A DNA stretch of 64,000 bases from Burkholderia sp. GAS332 (GTDB lineage: Bacteria > Pseudomonadota > Gammaproteobacteria > Burkholderiales > Burkholderiaceae): the NCBI GenBank assembly GCA_900142905.1, contig FSRV01000002.1, positions 1,240,001-1,304,000 of the forward strand. Reading direction: 5' to 3'. The translations under genes were made by a program, and so were the position numbers. Positions within the stretch are counted from its first letter, which is position 1. Every line of letters begins with the position of its first letter. The notes beneath the pieces were generated by a model. That model searched no databases. It was given only the letters and a program-made list of their open reading frames with translations, and was not told where the DNA came from. Below, one piece after another: positions 35,863-45,400 of the stretch.

Positions 35863-38606
35863 GCCGTCACCTCGGCAGGCGACTCGTCGAACTCGACACC
35901 GATGCCGTCTTTATCCGAGTACGCGAGGCGGATCTGGAACGGCGGCTTGCCCGGGCGCGTCGTCGCCTGCGTGTGCTGCGCAGCGATGCGTTCGAGCAGT
36001 TCGCGCGACAGCACCGGCAGGATCTGCTGGTCGAGCAGGCTATCGATGTTGCGCGCACCGGAGTCGGGCAGCAGGCAGGCGCGCACGAGTTCAGCGACCA
36101 GGGCGTCGTCGCAAGTGAGCGGCACGCCGAAACGCTTATCGATACGTTGGGCGACGTTGTCGAGTTTTATCCGCACGATTTTCGCCAGCGCATCGGCGGA
36201 CAACTGCCGGTAGACGACCGTTTGGAAGCGGGCCAGCAACGCGGGCTGGAAGTGCTCGACAAGCAATGGGCGGATCGCTTCCATCAGCATGGCGGTGCTC
36301 ACTTCGCCGCCAGCTTCGGCTACCGCTTCAGTGGCGGCCATGATCTGTTCGCTGCCGAGATTGGATGTCATCACAATGACGGTGTTGCGGAAGTCGATCA
36401 CACGACCTTCGCCGTCGCGCATGAAGCCCCGGTCGAACACCTGGTAAAACAGGTTCAGCACGTCGCGGTGGGCCTTTTCAACCTCGTCGAGCAGGATCAC
36501 GCTATAGGGGCGCTGACGTACCGCTTCAGTCAGCACGCCACCCTGGCCGTAGCCGACATAGCCCGGCGGCGACCCTTTCAGTTGCGATACCGTGTGCGCT
36601 TCCTGATACTCGGACAGGTTGATCGTGACGAGCGCGCGTTCCCCGCCGAACATCAGATCGGCCAGCGCACGGGCCGTCTCGGTCTTGCCGACCCCAGACG
36701 GACCCGCCAGCAAGAATACGCCGAGCGGGGCTTCGTCGGATTTCAGGCCGGCCTTCGACGCGCGCAGGCTTTGACTCACGGCTGCGAGCGCATCGTCCTG
36801 CCCAACCACGACCTGCCCGAGTCGCATTTCCAGATCGAGCAGGGCCGCCAGCTCATCCTCAAGCAGGCTGCCCACTGGCACGCCGGTCCAGTCGGCGATG
36901 ACGCGTGCGATCGCGGCATCGTCGACTTCCGCCTGGATCAGGGCGTCGGTGCCATGTCTGGCAAGTTTGTCGTGTGCGGTCCTGATCTCGTGCTGAAGAT
37001 CGCGGCGTTCCGATTCGTCCGTCGCCGCTTGCCAACGCTTGCGCAGCGCGACGAGAGCCGTAACGGCTTCTTTCTGGCTGGCATACGCCCCTTTCAGCGC
37101 ATGAAGATCGCGCGCAAGCAGGATGAGGCGCGCATCGATGGCCGCCAGCCGCTCTCCAACATCGGCCGACGTCGCGCCCTGGTCCTCGAATAGCGCCGTG
37201 CGTTCGACGTCGAGCGCGGCCCGTTCTGCATGACAGGCGGACATCGCGACTGGCGTCGCGTCCGTGCTCATGCGGACACGGGCGGCCGCCGTGTCGAGGA
37301 GGTCGACGGCCTTGTCGGGCAACTGGCGTCCCGTCAGATAGCGGCGCGACAGACGCACGGCCGCCCCGATTGCGGCATCGGTGATGTGCACGCCGTGGTG
37401 TCGAGCGTAGCGGTCCTTCAGGCCACGCAGCATCAGACACGCGTTGTCGTCATCGGGCTCGTCGACCTTGACCATCTGGAAGCGGCGTTCGAGCGCGGCA
37501 TCCCGTTCAAAGTACTGCTTGTATTCGGACCAGGTGGTCGCGGCGATCGTGCGCAACTCGCCGCGCGCAAGCGCGGGCTTGAGCAGATTCGCCGCGTCGG
37601 CGCCCCCCGCGGTATTGCCTGCGCCGATGAGCGTGTGCGCTTCGTCGATGAACAGCAGGATCGGTGTAGGTGACTGCTGGACGGCCTCGATCACGTTCTT
37701 CAGGCGCTGTTCGAATTCTCCTTTCACCCCGGCGCCGGCCTGCAGCAGACCAAGATCGAGCGTGAGGACGCTGACGTCGCGGATGACCGCGGGCACATCC
37801 CCTTCGGCAATCTTCAGCGCGAGACCTTCGACCAGCGCAGTCTTGCCGACACCGGGATCGCCAACGAGGATCGGATTGTTCTTGCGCCGGCGAGCGAGGA
37901 TATCGACCATCTGCCGGATCTCGACATCACGGCCAAACACCGGGTCGATCTTGCCTTCGCGCGCTTGGTGGGTGATGTCGATGGTGAAGCGCTTAAGCGC
38001 TTCCGACGCCGGTTGCGCGAGTCCGTTTGCCCGGCTAGCCCTTGCGGACGGTTCGCGTTTCGGTTCACCTGGGGCAACGTGTTCGCCGGAGCGTGCAGTA
38101 GTGCGGTCCTGCGCATCGACCTCGACGCTTGGCGCTTCGACGGAAGTCCGGTTGAGCTCAGGCGCGAGGCGCTCGATCTGGGTGGCGGATACGGAGAGCA
38201 AAGCCCATGCCTCGGGCGCACGTAGCAGATGCGGCGCATCGGTGAGCGCGGCCAGCAGGTGCGCGGAACGGATCGAAGGCGATCCTTCTTCGAGCGAGGC
38301 GCGTATCCACGCGGCTTCGATCAGTTGCCCAAGCCGGTGGGACAGCCCGGGTTTTCCGCGCAGTTCATGCGGCAGCCGGTCGATCGCGCCAAGCAGGCCG
38401 TTCCAGATGCTGTCGACGTTGAGTTCATAACGGCGCACGATTGCAACCAGATCTCCATCACCCAGCTCAAGGAGTTTGATCAGCCAGTGCTCGATCTCGA
38501 TGTCCCGGTGAGCCCGGGTTTCGCAGAGACTCGCCGCGTCGGCGAGGGCTTGCGCGCAGTGATCGTTGAGCCGGCGCAGGAAGGGGGAAAGGTCGCGGTT
38601 GGTCAT
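35859..38606 (-). CDS. tssH: T6SS AAA+ ATPase ClpV
   Basis: 915-aa hexameric ATPase that disassembles contracted TssBC sheath. N-domain at 1-150; AAA1 Walker A GDPGVGKT and Walker B LLFIDEAHT; a middle coiled coil (about 415-530); AAA2 Walker A GPSGVGKT and Walker B ILLDEVEKAH; C-terminal DSGARNIDSLLDQQILP. Ala-rich Arg/Ser stretches near 165-200 form a linker. No ClpP loop is present, as expected for ClpV. It lies 114 bp from hcp, which might contain an internal promoter. Confidence 0.95.
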   Translation of the reverse strand: MTNRDLSPFLRRLNDHCAQALADAASLCETRAHRDIEIEHWLIKLLELGDGDLVAIVRRYELNVDSIWNGLLGAIDRLPHELRGKPGLSHRLGQLIEAAWIRASLEEGSPSIRSAHLLAALTDAPHLLRAPEAWALLSVSATQIERLAPELNRTSVEAPSVEVDAQDRTTARSGEHVAPGEPKREPSARASRANGLAQPASEALKRFTIDITHQAREGKIDPVFGRDVEIRQMVDILARRRKNNPILVGDPGVGKTALVEGLALKIAEGDVPAVIRDVSVLTLDLGLLQAGAGVKGEFEQRLKNVIEAVQQSPTPILLFIDEAHTLIGAGNTAGGADAANLLKPALARGELRTIAATTWSEYKQYFERDAALERRFQMVKVDEPDDDNACLMLRGLKDRYARHHGVHITDAAIGAAVRLSRRYLTGRQLPDKAVDLLDTAAARVRMSTDATPVAMSACHAERAALDVERTALFEDQGATSADVGERLAAIDARLILLARDLHALKGAYASQKEAVTALVALRKRWQAATDESERRDLQHEIRTAHDKLARHGTDALIQAEVDDAAIARVIADWTGVPVGSLLEDELAALLDLEMRLGQVVVGQDDALAAVSQSLRASKAGLKSDEAPLGVFLLAGPSGVGKTETARALADLMFGGERALVTINLSEYQEAHTVSQLKGSPPGYVGYGQGGVLTEAVRQRPYSVILLDEVEKAHRDVLNLFYQVFDRGFMRDGEGRVIDFRNTVIVMTSNLGSEQIMAATEAVAEAGGEVSTAMLMEAIRPLLVEHFQPALLARFQTVVYRQLSADALAKIVRIKLDNVAQRIDKRFGVPLTCDDALVAELVRACLLPDSGARNIDSLLDQQILPVLSRELLERIAAQHTQATTRPGKPPFQIRLAYSDKDGIGVEFDESPAEVTA

Positions 38607-38720
38607 GGCGGCAAGCGGCTGAAAAAAGCGCGGGTCCGCATGAGGCGGACCGGAAAAATGGCTGACGCCCGACTAATGAGGAATCGGAAGGGGGGATGCC
38701 AGCCTCGGCGTGACGCGCTC

Positions 38721-39206
38721 CTACGAGCGTTCGTTCCAGCTGTCGGCGTGGATGATGTTGCCATCCTTGTACGACCAGGTGATCTTCTCGTAGCGCAGTT
38801 CGACGTCTTCGAGGTGGTTGTGCTTCTCGAATGCCGGATTCTTGATGTCGAGCATCTTCGGGTTGACCGCCACGACCTTCACGTTGTCGAGCTTGGTGTT
38901 GAAGTATTCCTTCTCCTTGCCCGCGTCGTCGATCTTGTACCACTTGATTTCGATCGACTTGAGGGTCTGGCCGCTCGTCACCGCCTTGTACAGGTATGGC
39001 GTCGACGCGTCAGTTTCCTTTGTGAAGGTGATCGGCAGGTGCACGCGCGTGCCGGTGAGCTTGCCGGTATTGGAATCGGTCGGAATGCTCACGCCGTGAT
39101 CGAGCGCGACGACTTCAACGCTGCCTTCGCGGCCCTGGACGGTAACCGAGCCCTTGATGTCAGCGCCGCCATCGTCCTTGATCCACATGTATGCGGGAAT
39201 TGCCAT
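38721..39206 (-). CDS. tssD: T6SS tube protein Hcp
   Basis: 161-aa inner-tube protein; hexameric rings stack inside the TssBC sheath and are expelled with VgrG. The opening AIPAYMWIKDDGG, GSVEVVALDHGV, the RVHLPITFTKETD hairpin and the C-terminal WSYKDGNIIHADSW are characteristic of the Burkholderia Hcp1 class. It lies between the OmpA-domain gene (13 bp) and clpV (114 bp) on the minus strand. No effector domain is fused to it. Confidence 0.95.
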   Translation of the reverse strand: MAIPAYMWIKDDGGADIKGSVTVQGREGSVEVVALDHGVSIPTDSNTGKLTGTRVHLPITFTKETDASTPYLYKAVTSGQTLKSIEIKWYKIDDAGKEKEYFNTKLDNVKVVAVNPKMLDIKNPAFEKHNHLEDVELRYEKITWSYKDGNIIHADSWNERS

Positions 39207-39219
39207 TGCATTACTCCTT

Positions 39220-41043
39220 CTATGAGCAGGCCGGATGGCCTTGGTTGGTTGAACCGCTGTTATTGCTGTCGCTGCTGTTCAGGCTCACGTGACGTGTGTC
39301 CCTGCAGTCGGGAACCAGCGTGATCTCGACCCGCCGGTTCGCCGCGCGTCCTGCGTCAGTGTCGTTTGAGGTCTTGGGACGCGTGTCGCCATACCCCTGG
39401 ATCGCGAATTGCGTCAGCGCAATCCCCGACGCGTCCGCGAGCCAGTTGCGCACGGATGCGGCGCGCGCCTCGGACAGTTTCAGATTGCTGGCTGGATTGC
39501 CAATGGAGTCGGTATGTCCGGCAATCAGCACACGCCTGTCGGCATGTACCTTGATCATGTCCAGTGCGCCGATGAGCGCGCGGTTCGAGCCGGGATTCAG
39601 GACTGCGCTACCCGAGCGGAACAACGACATGCTGTCCAGTTCGATCGTGGACGGCGACGCCGGCGGTGGTGGCGGCTGATAGCTGGCAATCAGATCGTTG
39701 GCGGGCGGCAGCAACGGGGCGCCCCGGTAGAAGCCCAATCCCAGCCGCGGCGGCACGCCGGAGCGGGCGTAGCGTTCGAGTTCGTCGCGATCGCGCTTGA
39801 CCGCCTTCAGTGCGTCGATCCGGGCCGCGTCCTGGGTCGGTGCGATGGCTTTATAGCGGGCCATGTCGCCCACCACGCGCTCGACCAGCGCGCGATTTTG
39901 CCAGGCCGATGCGGCGGCCGCGGCGCAAAAGCATGCCGCGAGCCACACGAATGCATGCGCGAGAGCACGTGGCAACGCGCGCCGTACCGGCTGAGGTGGG
40001 ATCCCGCGAATCAGCGGGTCCGGTAGCGGGCAGTGAAGTCGGTTTGGCGCCTGTGATGCATTGGGCGTTGCTGCGCTATAGGCACTCGGGAGAGGCAGTT
40101 CGGTGATACGTGCGACAAACTGGCCATACAACGAGTCCACGGCAGGACGGCCCTCGATCGCCGTTACGCCAAACGCCACAGCCAGGAGCGGCGGGGCACC
40201 ACGTTGAGTATCGACGAGCGCAGGCAGCACCGCTTCAGTTGCCCAGCGCGTGAATGCGTCGAGTCGGGCCGCACGATGAGCTCGCGATCGGCGCTCGTCC
40301 GCAATCTCCGGGCTGGACACGCGTGTGTACCGCGCGAGTCGCGCTGCAATGAGGGCTGGCAGATCGCCTGGCTGCAACAGGTCCGCTCCAGACACACCGA
40401 ACCACGGGCATTCGTCAGGGGTTCCATCGATTTCCCGCGCATACAGCGCGACGCACACGGGTAACGGATAGCCGACTGCGCGGCTCGCCTCGCCGATCGC
40501 CGAACGCCAGCGCTTCAATCCTGCCTGCAGTGTCGCGGAGCCCGTGGTCTGATCGGCGGCGAGCAGATACGCGACGGCGTCGGGCCCCTGGCCGTCGCGC
40601 CAGCGCTTCAGCGCATCGGCCAGATGCATGAGCCGGTCGGGGTCGTTGTTGCGTACCCAGATGGCGGAGTCGGTGGCGCGGACGAGGTCAGAGCCGAACG
40701 AGTCCGCAAGCGCGCTGTCTTGATCGCCGACGGCGAGCACCAGCGGCGTATTGCGTTTGAGGTCGGCGGGAAGCGAACTGAGGGCCGCGTCGATTGCCCT
40801 CAATACATGATGCGAGGCTTCACGTCGGGCCCGGCCCCGCTTTGTCGCGATCACGACCGCGATGAGCGCGAGAAAGACCACCAGCACCGCGAAGATCGCG
40901 TTCCACCCCGTCGACCAGGGCGAAGACAGCACAAGCCAGATTAGCGCCAGGATCGCGATCCAGACGAAAAGCGTGCGATAGGGATAACCAGTCAAGCGCG
41001 GCCCCGTCAATGTGCAATCTCGGCGATCGAGGCAGTGAGCCAC
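39220..41043 (-). CDS. T6SS OmpA-domain inner-membrane protein (TagL-like)
   Basis: 607-aa protein with two N-terminal transmembrane helices (about 25-65), a large soluble region, a third helix (about 335-360) and a C-terminal OmpA-like peptidoglycan-binding domain. Its key motif GHTDSIG and the closing AANRRVEI keep the Asp and Arg that hold meso-diaminopimelate. The N-terminal part resembles a shortened TssM cytoplasmic region. It follows tssL and probably anchors the membrane complex to the cell wall, a task performed by a fused domain in some TssL proteins. The start is uncertain: ATG 41043 overlaps tssL by 37 bp, whereas a TTG at 41010 would overlap only its stop. Confidence 0.85.
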   Translation of the reverse strand: MAHCLDRRDCTLTGPRLTGYPYRTLFVWIAILALIWLVLSSPWSTGWNAIFAVLVVFLALIAVVIATKRGRARREASHHVLRAIDAALSSLPADLKRNTPLVLAVGDQDSALADSFGSDLVRATDSAIWVRNNDPDRLMHLADALKRWRDGQGPDAVAYLLAADQTTGSATLQAGLKRWRSAIGEASRAVGYPLPVCVALYAREIDGTPDECPWFGVSGADLLQPGDLPALIAARLARYTRVSSPEIADERRSRAHRAARLDAFTRWATEAVLPALVDTQRGAPPLLAVAFGVTAIEGRPAVDSLYGQFVARITELPLPSAYSAATPNASQAPNRLHCPLPDPLIRGIPPQPVRRALPRALAHAFVWLAACFCAAAAASAWQNRALVERVVGDMARYKAIAPTQDAARIDALKAVKRDRDELERYARSGVPPRLGLGFYRGAPLLPPANDLIASYQPPPPPASPSTIELDSMSLFRSGSAVLNPGSNRALIGALDMIKVHADRRVLIAGHTDSIGNPASNLKLSEARAASVRNWLADASGIALTQFAIQGYGDTRPKTSNDTDAGRAANRRVEITLVPDCRDTRHVSLNSSDSNNSGSTNQGHPACS

Positions 41044-41666
41044 TGATCGAACGCCAGGTACACCACGCCCGCTACGACGCAGGAGACGACGACCCAGGCG
41101 AGCGGCGACAGGCGGGCGTTCCAGTGGCGCGCGGGCCCCCGTTTGACCACTACCGGGCCCGACGTATCCTGATCGCGGCCGAGGCGCTCGCTGATCGCTC
41201 GTACGAGCGCAACACGGTCATCCCGACCGGCCAGCGCGAACTTGCCCGTGAACCCGAGATCCAGCACGGCACCGAAGATGGCCAGCAGCGGCAGCACCGG
41301 ATGTGGCTGGGCAAGCCGGCGCTCGATACGCAAGATCAGTTCATCGCCGGCGTCGTGGCTCTGGAACTCGTCGACCTGCAGCGGCTCGCGCTCCCATGCG
41401 TCGCGATCGTTACCCCGCAGATTGCTGAGCGCGGATTCGTCGAGTAATGCGCACTGCGCATAGACGGCATCTTCGACGACGTCATGCGGATGCCCCGCGG
41501 ACTTCATCTCTTCGCGTAGCCGCGCGACCTGCTGCTTGCATTTCTCCCTGAACGTAGCAAAGGAGGGCGGCGCGGGATCGCAGGCGAGACTGGCGACGGA
41601 CAACGCCGTATCGCGTAACGCGATCGGCAGCAGCGTGGTGGTGCAGGTTGTCGAGGCGGACATCAT
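41007..41666 (-). CDS. tssL: T6SS membrane protein TssL (DotU family)
   Basis: 219-aa inner-membrane protein with a cytoplasmic DotU helical domain (residues about 20-185) and one C-terminal transmembrane helix (WVVVSCVVAGVVYLAFDQWL). The VVEDAVYAQCALLDESAL and HPVLPLLAIFGAVLDLGFTGKFA stretches are the family core. The C-terminal peptidoglycan-binding domain found in extended TssL proteins is absent and is replaced by the separate OmpA-domain protein. The ATG overlaps the stop of tssK by 4 bp. Confidence 0.93.
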   Translation of the reverse strand: MMSASTTCTTTLLPIALRDTALSVASLACDPAPPSFATFREKCKQQVARLREEMKSAGHPHDVVEDAVYAQCALLDESALSNLRGNDRDAWEREPLQVDEFQSHDAGDELILRIERRLAQPHPVLPLLAIFGAVLDLGFTGKFALAGRDDRVALVRAISERLGRDQDTSGPVVVKRGPARHWNARLSPLAWVVVSCVVAGVVYLAFDQWLTASIAEIAH

Positions 41667-43009
41667 GTCGGCAGCACCGCATAGAGTTCAAGCGAAACGT
41701 CCGGTATCGAAGCCGGGATATAGAACTGGCAAGCACGTGCATCCACCATGCGCTTGAATGCCGGGTGCGCGCTATCGAGCGCAAAGTACTGATTCTCGAT
41801 GCGGACCGGAATGGCCGCGGGCAAGCGCGGCATCGTGCGCAGCGGAATGCCGGACAGTGCGGAGTTGACGATCTGTTCGACCTCGTCAGGCGCGCCGGCC
41901 TTGCACAGGCGCGGCAACTGTTCGAGTAGCGCGTGAGCGGGCAACCCGGACTGGACCGACAGGTAGTAGTCGGCACCGTCGATGAGTCGCTCATCGTTGA
42001 TCTTGCCGATCCAGACAGTTCCGCGGATTCGTTCGAGTGCGATCGGCACAACGCGCGACGGGATCACTGTGTCGAGCAGCGTACGGATCAGCGATTCCAG
42101 TTCCGCAAACACGGGTTCCGGCGCGTGGTGATCGTACGGCGGGATAGCCTGTAGCGTTTCGGTGGTGGAGAATGTGAGCAGCGAACCAGCCAGACGTGCC
42201 AGTACGCCGTACAGCCGCTCGGGATGCTGATCGGGCGCCTGGCACAGTCGCGCGAGTTCGGGCCACGTGCTGTTTACGCTGTGGAGCAGCCAGAACAGCG
42301 ACACGTCCGCCACCGCATAGTCGGCGATCTGGTCGGAGCGCTCACGACGCCGCACCGCGAGACTCGCGCTTTTGGCACTTAGGATTTCAGACAGGCGGTT
42401 CATTCGGCTGGTCAACTGGCCGCTGGCCGACAGGACGAGGCACGGCGGCACGAACGCCGGATCGATCTCAAAGCGGCCCTGCGCGTTGCGCACGAATCTG
42501 CCGACCGGGCACGTCACATAAGCGCCCGGCTCTTCGAAGTCGAACAGCAACGCCAGTGCGTGCCGCTCGACGCTGATTTCTTCCTTGCCGTCGCCGTTGA
42601 TATCGGCGACCTGCAAATACTCCCGTGTGAAGCGGCGCGGACGGGCTGGCTTCTCGCCCGCTTCAATGCAGTTGCCGCCCTGCGGGTCAACCAGCGGCAG
42701 GGCTGCCAGGACAACGACTGACTCGATCTGCGCGGACACCTCGCCAAGGTCACGCGCCGCAGGCAGGCGGTCGGCGGATTCGGTGTCGATAAAAGTGCCG
42801 TCGGGAAGCCGTACGTCGAGCGACGTTAACTGCACGCGGTTGATCGACAGTGCCTGTGTATCGAAGGCAACCCGGCCCACGCCCCACGGATCGGGACTGG
42901 CGATGCGCGCAATCCGCTCGTCAGCAAACCGGTCCCACAGCGCCTGTTGCTGGAAATGCTGGGGCGTCATGAAAATCCCCTGGGCCCACAGCGGTCTTGT
43001 TATCTTCAT
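41663..43009 (-). CDS. tssK: T6SS baseplate protein TssK
   Basis: 448-aa baseplate component that links the wedges to the membrane complex through TssL/TssM. The N-terminal WAQGIFMTPQHFQQQ is the family hallmark (residues 8-22), followed by the shoulder, neck and head regions, ending with IPASIPDVSLELYAVLP. It lies 106 bp from tssC and overlaps tssL by 4 bp. It is full length and shows no anomalies. Confidence 0.95.
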   Translation of the reverse strand: MKITRPLWAQGIFMTPQHFQQQALWDRFADERIARIASPDPWGVGRVAFDTQALSINRVQLTSLDVRLPDGTFIDTESADRLPAARDLGEVSAQIESVVVLAALPLVDPQGGNCIEAGEKPARPRRFTREYLQVADINGDGKEEISVERHALALLFDFEEPGAYVTCPVGRFVRNAQGRFEIDPAFVPPCLVLSASGQLTSRMNRLSEILSAKSASLAVRRRERSDQIADYAVADVSLFWLLHSVNSTWPELARLCQAPDQHPERLYGVLARLAGSLLTFSTTETLQAIPPYDHHAPEPVFAELESLIRTLLDTVIPSRVVPIALERIRGTVWIGKINDERLIDGADYYLSVQSGLPAHALLEQLPRLCKAGAPDEVEQIVNSALSGIPLRTMPRLPAAIPVRIENQYFALDSAHPAFKRMVDARACQFYIPASIPDVSLELYAVLPT

Positions 43010-43115
43010 CGTTATTGGTTGATGCTCGAAACACGGTTTCGCATGGGATGCGCACCGCGTGGCGCCTCTCAGGTCGCCACGCGGGAACGACTCAGGTACG
43101 GTTAACAGCTGGCGT

Positions 43116-44663
43116 TTAGTTCTTTGCCTTCGGCATCTGCGAGACGAGCGACAGATTGATATCCATCCCCTCGACCTGGAAGTGCGGCACGATGAAGAGC
43201 TTGACGCGGAAGAAGCCCGGGTTGTCCTCGATGTCCTCGACGATCACCTTAGCTTCGCGCAGCGGGTGCGATGCCTGCAGGTCATCGCCCGGATCGGTCA
43301 TTTCGGTGACGAGCGACTTGACCCACGTGTTCAACTCAAGCTCAAGCAGACGACGGTCCTTTGTCGTACCAATGTTCTCGCGCTGGATCAGCTTCAGATA
43401 ATGCGCGATACGCGAGAGCAGGAAGATGTACGGCAGGCGGGCGTTGACGCGGCTGTTTGCGGTGGCTTCTTTCGTCTCATACAGCGCCGGCTTCTGCGCC
43501 GAATGTGCCGAGAAGAAGCACGCGAAGTCGTGGTTCTTGTAGTACGACAGCGGAATGAAGCCGAGGTTGGCGAATTCGAACTCGCGCGTTTCGGGGATCA
43601 GCACTTCGCTCGGGATCTTCGCCTGATTGCCGGTTCCCAGGTCGTACAGATGAATCGGCAGGTCTTCGACCAGACCACCGGCTTGCGGACCACGGATCTG
43701 CACGCACCAGCCATTCTTGATGAAGCTCTTCACCATATTGGCGGCGAAGGCAAACGATGCGTTCGCCCACAGATAACGCGTGTGGTCAGGACCCTTGACC
43801 GCTTCCTCGTGGTTGAACGCGCGGACCGGATTTGTATCTGGACCATACGGCAGGCGAGCGAGGAAGCGCGGCAGCGTGAGCCCAATGTAGCGGGCGTCGT
43901 CTGATTCGCGGAAGCTCTTCCACTTCAGGTATTCCGCGCGATCGAAATAGTTGCCGATGTCGCGGATGCTTGCGACCTCTTCCATCGAATCTTTACCGAA
44001 GAATGTCGGCGACACCGAACCGATGAACGGCATATGAGCCGCGGCCGACACCTTTGAGATGTTGCGCAGCAGGGCGATGTCCTGCGGGCCGCGGTCGAAC
44101 GCGTAGTTCGAGATGATCGAGCCGATTGGCTGGCCACCCGGCGTATCGTATTCCTGGATGTAGGTGTGCAGATACAGGCCGCTCTGGATGACTTCGGGCG
44201 TATCTTCGAAGTCCTGGCGCAGCGCGTCTTTCGAAACGTCGAGCACTTCAATCCTGACGTTCTTGCGGAAGTCGGTGCGATCGACCAGGAACTTCAGTCC
44301 GCGCCATGCCGATTCGATCTGCTGGAACGTTTCGTTGTGCATGATTGTGTCGAGCTGACGGCTGATCTGCTGATCGAGATGCGCGATGTGGAAATCAAGC
44401 AGGCTTTTGTCGAGACGATCGATCTGCTGCGACGAGTCCTTGATCATTTTCAGGAACACGTTCATTGCCTGCGCGACGCGCTCATCCAGCGACGACTCCG
44501 ACAGCGCGTCCGCGTTCTGGAAGGCATCGAACGGGCGCGTTTCCTTGACCGGCGTCAGGTTGATTTTTTCGCAAAGCGATTCATAAACACTCTTGCCCGG
44601 GGCGTTCAGCACAACCGTATCCGCCGCCGCCGTTTCCTGAACACTGCTTTCGCTTTTGGCCAT
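43116..44663 (-). CDS. tssC: T6SS sheath protein TssC (VipB)
   Basis: 515-aa large sheath subunit. The conserved core includes WRGLKFLVDRTDFRKNVRIE, YLHTYIQEYDTPGGQPIG, RDIGNYFDRAEYLKWKSFRESDDARYIGLTLPRFLARLPYG (about 255-295) and the C-terminal NPGFFRVKLFIVPHFQVEGMDI. With TssB it forms the contractile helical sheath. It lies 27 bp downstream of tssB. Its length is slightly above the usual 490 aa because of an N-terminal extension. Confidence 0.96.
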   Translation of the reverse strand: MAKSESSVQETAAADTVVLNAPGKSVYESLCEKINLTPVKETRPFDAFQNADALSESSLDERVAQAMNVFLKMIKDSSQQIDRLDKSLLDFHIAHLDQQISRQLDTIMHNETFQQIESAWRGLKFLVDRTDFRKNVRIEVLDVSKDALRQDFEDTPEVIQSGLYLHTYIQEYDTPGGQPIGSIISNYAFDRGPQDIALLRNISKVSAAAHMPFIGSVSPTFFGKDSMEEVASIRDIGNYFDRAEYLKWKSFRESDDARYIGLTLPRFLARLPYGPDTNPVRAFNHEEAVKGPDHTRYLWANASFAFAANMVKSFIKNGWCVQIRGPQAGGLVEDLPIHLYDLGTGNQAKIPSEVLIPETREFEFANLGFIPLSYYKNHDFACFFSAHSAQKPALYETKEATANSRVNARLPYIFLLSRIAHYLKLIQRENIGTTKDRRLLELELNTWVKSLVTEMTDPGDDLQASHPLREAKVIVEDIEDNPGFFRVKLFIVPHFQVEGMDINLSLVSQMPKAKN

Positions 44664-44690
44664 TTTTGATAACTCCTCGATAAGCGGCGG

Positions 44691-45203
44691 TTATTGTTGT
44701 TGTGCGACCGGAGCCGATTCACTAATCTTCTGCAGATCGGCGCGCAGACGATCGGAGAGGGCTGGGTCCTTCAGGATCTTTTCGAGTTCGCGACGGAACA
44801 TGGCGTTATCGAGCAGGTTCGATTTAAGATCGCGCAGCAGGTTACGAGCGGCCATCAGCGCGCGCAGTTCGGGCACTTTGCCCGCGACAACGTCCGGCTT
44901 GAAGTCGTCCATTGACCTGAAATCAAGGTCAACCGGCAATTCGGAACCGTCACCCGCCAGCGTGTTTTCGACCGCGATCGTCGCCTTCGGGTTGTAGTCG
45001 GCGAGTACCGAGTTGAAGTTGTTCTTGTTGATGTCGACTTTGGTTCGTTCTGCGAGCGCACGCGTATCCTGCCCGTTGCTGTAGTCGCCCATGACGAGCA
45101 GCTTTAGCGGCAGTTCGACCTTCTTCTGTGCGCCCCCAGTGTGCAGATCCAACTTGATATTGATTCTTGCCTTAGGCACCTCGTTCTGGAAGCTCTCGGC
45201 CAT
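44691..45203 (-). CDS. tssB: T6SS sheath protein TssB (VipA)
   Basis: 170-aa small sheath subunit, first gene of the leftward arm. The ATG at 45203 has AAAGGAG five bases upstream; the open frame extends 36 codons further, into the promoter region, without homology. Landmarks: ARINIKLDLHTGGAQKKVELPLKLLVMGDYS and the C-terminal helix that ClpV grips. The 197-bp divergent gap to vgrG must carry both promoters. Confidence 0.96.
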   Translation of the reverse strand: MAESFQNEVPKARINIKLDLHTGGAQKKVELPLKLLVMGDYSNGQDTRALAERTKVDINKNNFNSVLADYNPKATIAVENTLAGDGSELPVDLDFRSMDDFKPDVVAGKVPELRALMAARNLLRDLKSNLLDNAMFRRELEKILKDPALSDRLRADLQKISESAPVAQQQ

Positions 45204-45400
45204 TTCATCTCCTTTGAAGTTTTTAATATCAATCGGTACAACCAATATCTGGACCGAATAGATAGCACGGCATTTCCATCTTGAAATATTTGATTTGGAA
45301 AATTCTGTCAAATCGCAAAAAAGCCCGAAACGCTCTTCACAGAAGACGCTAAAGCGGTTACCTTCGTCCCCAAAATGTATCTGCGACGTTCTAATCAGGA
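45204..45400. promoter_or_regulatory. Divergent T6SS promoter region
   Basis: A 197-bp AT-rich gap between tssB (leftward) and vgrG (rightward), the only sizeable non-coding gap inside the T6SS locus apart from the 114-bp hcp-clpV spacer. Both arms probably start here. I searched for a sigma54 -24/-12 element and found no convincing match on either strand. Confidence 0.5.

Noticed and set aside
45204..45400. Sigma54 promoter for the T6SS
   Set aside because: No GG-N10-GC element with correct flanks on either strand.
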